From Poecilobothrus nobilitatus (lineage: Eukaryota; Arthropoda; Insecta; Diptera; Dolichopodidae): a stretch of DNA of 64,000 bases. How positions within the stretch are numbered: the stretch's first letter is position 1; every line of letters starts with the position of its first letter. Shown here piece by piece: positions 60,120 through 64,000 of this stretch. Below the pieces are notes generated by a model, which had not been told where the DNA came from, did no database searches, and saw nothing but the letters and a program-made list of their open reading frames with translations. The translations under genes were made by a program, and so were the position numbers. The stretch is from NCBI GenBank assembly GCA_947095535.1, contig OX352773.1, forward strand, positions 167,226,438 to 167,290,437, in the 5' to 3' direction.

Positions 60120-60975
60120 ATAATGCAATATTATAGGACCAATTGTTCGAATACTTTGTTGTAATTTAGATAGTATATATTATTATTTATTTTGTTTATA
60201 TTGTATGTTATATATTTACACTATTTATTTGGAAGTAATTTGAAAGAAGACATTTATTTTGAATTAAAAAAAAACTTGCAATCTGTCTACATACGTAAAA
60301 GTAAAATTTAAAATAGAAAAAAAAATCAAAATTGCATACTTATAGGATATTTCATTCAATTACAAATATGTATTTAATAGAATCAGAATTAAGCAGCAAT
60401 AAGTTAGTGAATCAGATTTAAATTATCTTAGATTTATTGAGTAAAAAATAGTTTTTTATTTATACTTTTTGTCCACAAAATAATTTTATTAATATTTTAT
60501 TTTATAATAATTGTTAAAAATATTTTATTTATTTTATTTATTTATTACAAAGCCTATATATATTTCAGCATCACTGCCATCATCAGGGCGAATTCAATTT
60601 AATACTTAATTGTATACTTAATACTTAATACTTAAATTATCTTAATATGTACTTGATGAATTTATCTTTTTAGTTTGTAAGGAAAATATAGGAAAATTAT
60701 ATATTTTTAAAAATTGAAATAGTTTCTAACAAAAGATATATAGTTAGATGTATATAAAATAAAATGGCGTAGTAAATTTTTTTTTACAAGTTTTCGTAAT
60801 TATATGATTAACATTTTTATCTGATAAGTAGTAGAGATAAGTTAAAAATTTAATTAGTCAAAAAATAAATAAATACATATATTATTTTAAAATAAAAATA
60901 TTTAAATTAAATTTTATACATAACAAATACTTACTATATAGTATAATATTACAGTTTGTATTCCAGAAACTTATA
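60120..60975. other. desert with one dispersed-repeat phrase
   Basis: AT-rich. At 60566-60595 TTTCAGCATCACTGCCATCA followed by TCAGGGCG stands out from the AT background. Similar phrases occur near the ends of retroelements in other animals, but no coding part is here. Confidence 0.35.
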
Positions 60976-60980
60976 TATAT

Positions 60981-61459
60981 GTTACGGTTTAAGTAATGAA
61001 TTGGTTATTATTAATAATAACCAATATAGAAAGGTCAAAGTGATTAATTTGGACAGAATTTATTAAATTTATCACATAAGCCGGTAATTATTAATAATTC
61101 TCACCCATCTTAGGTAAATGTAATATTTTAATATATCTAAATAAAAATATTTAATTAAGAAAATATTTTTCTTTCCTAAATTAAACATATTATTGAAGAA
61201 TTAAAAAAATAATTCATATAAAGAAATGGAAATTCCCGCTTTAGTCATAGCATTGACAAAGTATACCAAGAAAAGAAATAGTATTTATTACATTTACCAA
61301 TCCATACAGGTAATTATTCAATACTTACCGGTAAATATGATAATTTCTACTTATTATTCATATTTACCAAAATACTAGGATATTATTAATAATGAAGGAT
61401 ATTATTAATAATGACCGGTTATTATTAATAATATCCGAATTTATTATATTTACCGTAAC
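60981..61459. mobile_element. MITE with GTTACGGT termini and internal palindromes
   Basis: GTTACGGTTTAAGTAATGAA at the left pairs with GTTACGGTAAATATAATAAA at the right in reverse complement. Both are followed by TATTATTAATAATAACC. The 16-bp palindromic core ATTATTAATAAT recurs at least five times inside (about 61003, 61086, 61382, 61400 and 61420), with GG/CC borders. It is flanked by TATATAT on both sides, so the duplication cannot be told from background. Confidence 0.75.
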
Positions 61460-61469
61460 ATATATATTA

Positions 61470-62345
61470 TATATATACATATTTATAGTCCTTGATTGAA
61501 ATAAATATATACTTAGTCTAATAGTTTATCTTTTAAATGTCGATTTAAATAATATTTAAAGAGTCTGAAGAAATTTTTTTTTTTTTTGTTTTTATATATT
61601 TTATTTCAATTATATATAATAGTTTTGTTTACAATTGCCAATCATGTTAATAATATATTTTGATAATTTTTATTATCAAAAAATTTTATTTACTAAAGTA
61701 AGGTAGAAGGTTGTTAGTTTATGAACTGTGACATAAGTAAATACCGATTATAATTTGCAATTTATTTTGAATCCAAAAAAAATCAGAATTTTCTGAGAAA
61801 GATTTCAAAAAAAAAATTTTTTTTATTCTTTTGAATATTTTTTTGATCGTTATATCAAAATTTAAAAGGAATATAAAATTATTTTCATAATAAGTAAAGG
61901 TTAAAAAGATGAGAGCGGCTTTAAAAAACAAATGAAATTAAAATCTAGTTCTTCTAAAATTTAAATTAATTAATTTTTATGGAAATATATGAAGTGCTTT
62001 TGTTTATTTTGTTTTTAAATTAAATTGAGTCATGAATTTTGATAAAAAATTTTTTTTTTTTTTTACCAAATTTCTATGATTTATTATATATACATAAATA
62101 TTGTTATTTATTATTCTCTAGCAAAATTCTTTATTATTTACAAAAAAAAAAAAAAAGTGTTTAGAAAAAGAAGAACTTTAAATTATAGACATCAATAACT
62201 ATTTTAATAGGGTCTTTTTTTTTTTTTTGTTTTATTAAAATTGATAAGAATTCGTATTCAAGTTAATTTAAATATTGTCTTCGCAATATCTTAGCTATAA
62301 GCTCTCATAATTAATTTTGTCTGTTTTTTTTTGTATACAATTTTA
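61470..62345. other. spacer, nothing recognised
   Basis: AT-rich DNA; no protein-like frame, RNA element or inverted repeat seen. Confidence 0.4.
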
Positions 62346-62351
62346 TATATA

Positions 62352-62934
62352 CAGTTAAATCTGGTTAAGTGAAACTTGGGTAAGTGGAAAACCTCTATAA
62401 AAAGAACTCTCACCTTGGTCCCTACATTTTAGTGATAAAAAACCTCTATAACTGAGATTTTTTGACCTCAATAATTAGATGTTAATTTCAAAATGTTTAC
62501 CTCTCTAACTGAAACTTTATAATTCGTACCTCTTTTAATGGCACAATTTTGTTCACTTCTTTACATTACAAAAATTTTTATTTTTTTTATTTTGCTGAAT
62601 TTAAAATAGTAACGTTAAAGAACCGTTTTTTTTGTGTTTTTTTTTATGTATGAACATTTTGGATTAATATATAATTTTGTTAGTTCTAGTTTGTTAATTG
62701 GCTAGTTATAAGGTAAAATGTAAAAAAAAAAAATTTTTTTTTGCTGTAAGTGATTAAAATTAAAATTTTTTTAAACTTTCAAAACAGTTTAACTTTCAAA
62801 TTTCCAGAAACCTCTTTAATTGGAACAATTTACATAAAAAACCTGGCTGAGTGGAAAACTGCATAAATGAACTACCTATATAAGTGGAATAAAACTACTT
62901 GCCCCTAGAGGTTTCACTTATCCAGGTTTGACTG
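62352..62934. mobile_element. pogo-like MITE with TA duplication
   Basis: Termini CAGTTAAATCTGGTTAAGTG and, inverted, CAGTCAAACCTGGATAAGTG both continue with AAAC and are flanked by TA (62350-62351 and 62935-62936). CAGT ends, the CAAACCTGG phrase and TA targets are typical of pogo/Tigger-type elements. Inside, the phrase ACCTCT(n)TAAnTG is repeated at least five times in one orientation. No transposase. Confidence 0.8.
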
Positions 62935-63331
62935 TACATACATTACATTTTATACAATACATTTTAATGTATTAACTTTTACCATTTAATTTTTAATTAA
63001 TTTTTAATTTTAATCTTAGTTTTAAGTTTATTTATACTTAACAATTATGTAATTTTTATTATGACTTTTATTGTATAAAATTTACTATAGTTATTATATA
63101 TATTATTATAAATTTTGTGTAAACTGTTTGTGCTAAGCAGTATAAATAAAAAATAAATAAATAAATTACTAACTATAATTTTTAATTTTATGGTAATTAA
63201 TTATAAATATGATAATTTTTCATGTCAAACTAACAAATATACAATACGTTTGTGATATCTAAAATAATAAGAATTGACAACTTTATTATATCCATTAATA
63301 AGGAAAATATAATGGAGCGGGAGCGGACTGG

Positions 63332-64000
63332 TTCACAAAATCTACTATGTCAAATTCCCATTTAACCATAGCATTTGGCATAATTTATTATTTCACAAAT
63401 TTCGTTTTAGCAAAATGACCAGATTGCAAATTGTTTATTTATCAAATAGCACACTTTACAACTAATACTTTTCACAACAATCCACTTAACAAATAACAAC
63501 TTCAAGTAATAATTTATTTTAATTCGTTATTAATGATAATAAAAAAAATGTGTTTAAGATAACGGCTTTATTTTCTAAATTTTTGTTGTTATTGTTTGGG
63601 ATAAAAGTAATTGATTTTATAATAATTTTTATTAAAAGTTTTTTTATATTTATTATAATACATTCTTGTTTCCTTACCATTTATATTGAAATCATTTGGT
63701 TGCCTTATATACATATACATGTATATATATATATATATATGCATAAATAAAGTTCAAAATAAAATTATTTAAAAAAATATTTTCATGAATAACATATGTA
63801 ATTTTATAGATTTAATTTATTTCGAAGAAGTTATTTGACAAACATATATATATTTTGCAAACATACTTATATTTGCGCAAAAAATTTTCTAAATTCCAAA
63901 TACTATTTGCAAAATATATGTTTGCCAAATATATTTTTGCGAAGTGTCTCATTATGCCAAACAACCATTTGTAAAATGGTCAAATATATCAAATGGAAAG
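63332..64000. mobile_element. foldback-like element cut by the window end
   Basis: The left arm (about 63332-63500) has degenerate units such as TTCACAAAATCTACTATGTC and CATTTGGCATAATTTATT. The right arm (about 63826-64000) carries their inverse (TCATTATGCCAAACAACC, ATTTGCAAAATATATG). The arm still continues at the window end. The open frame between them is AT-driven. Confidence 0.5.

Noticed and set aside
1..64000. CRISPR array, bacterial operon or organelle DNA
   Set aside because: No evenly spaced identical repeats with unique spacers, no ribosome-binding-site spacing; genes have spliceosomal introns and nuclear-type functions.

Overview
This window is nuclear DNA of an insect, most probably a fly (Diptera). 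The background is extremely AT-rich with many poly-A/T runs. Coding exons are cut by very short introns (about 50-70 bp) with GT/AG ends. The recognisable genes are core eukaryotic genes, and the spaces between them are full of transposon fossils. The order Diptera is an inference from intron size, transposon types and one Drosophila-like repeat phrase; the species cannot be named from the sequence alone.

The left half carries the genes. At 5854-11345 (+) lies a four-exon gene for a small Pro/Tyr-rich protein of unknown function with a PPSY motif. At 16253-17654 (-) is a C2H2 zinc-finger protein. At 20019-20852 (+) is EMC7, a subunit of the ER membrane protein complex. It converges on 21398-23491 (-), a single-exon insect protein of unknown function, which is followed upstream by 23954-25022 (-), exosome ring subunit RRP42/EXOSC7. 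At 30697-32869 (-) is a leukotriene A4 hydrolase-type M1 aminopeptidase with the full catalytic set. At 39045-39938 (+) is proteasome subunit beta-1 (caspase-like site), converging on 40360-42060 (-), a 12-helix SLC16-type monocarboxylate transporter. These are independent housekeeping genes with no operon-like or pathway link: RNA decay, protein decay, membrane protein insertion, peptide trimming and solute transport.

The right third (42.15-64 kb) has no recognisable gene. The transporter has a good splice acceptor just upstream of its start codon at 42141, so part of this desert may be its first intron. The desert and the other spacers hold six copies of one tRNA-derived SINE family, a second and longer tRNA-headed repeat, three fragments of non-LTR retrotransposons, an internally deleted mariner-type transposase, a broken copia-type retrotransposon, a pogo-like MITE and several other MITE families. 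At least seven foldback-like elements have arms built of short degenerate repeats. The most structured locus is 25588-29414, a long-inverted-repeat element that contains the copia remnant and carries a separate MITE inside its right arm.

No CRISPR array, bacterial operon, or convincing free-standing tRNA or rRNA gene was seen. All splice junctions were placed by hand from frame, GT/AG signals and family resemblance.
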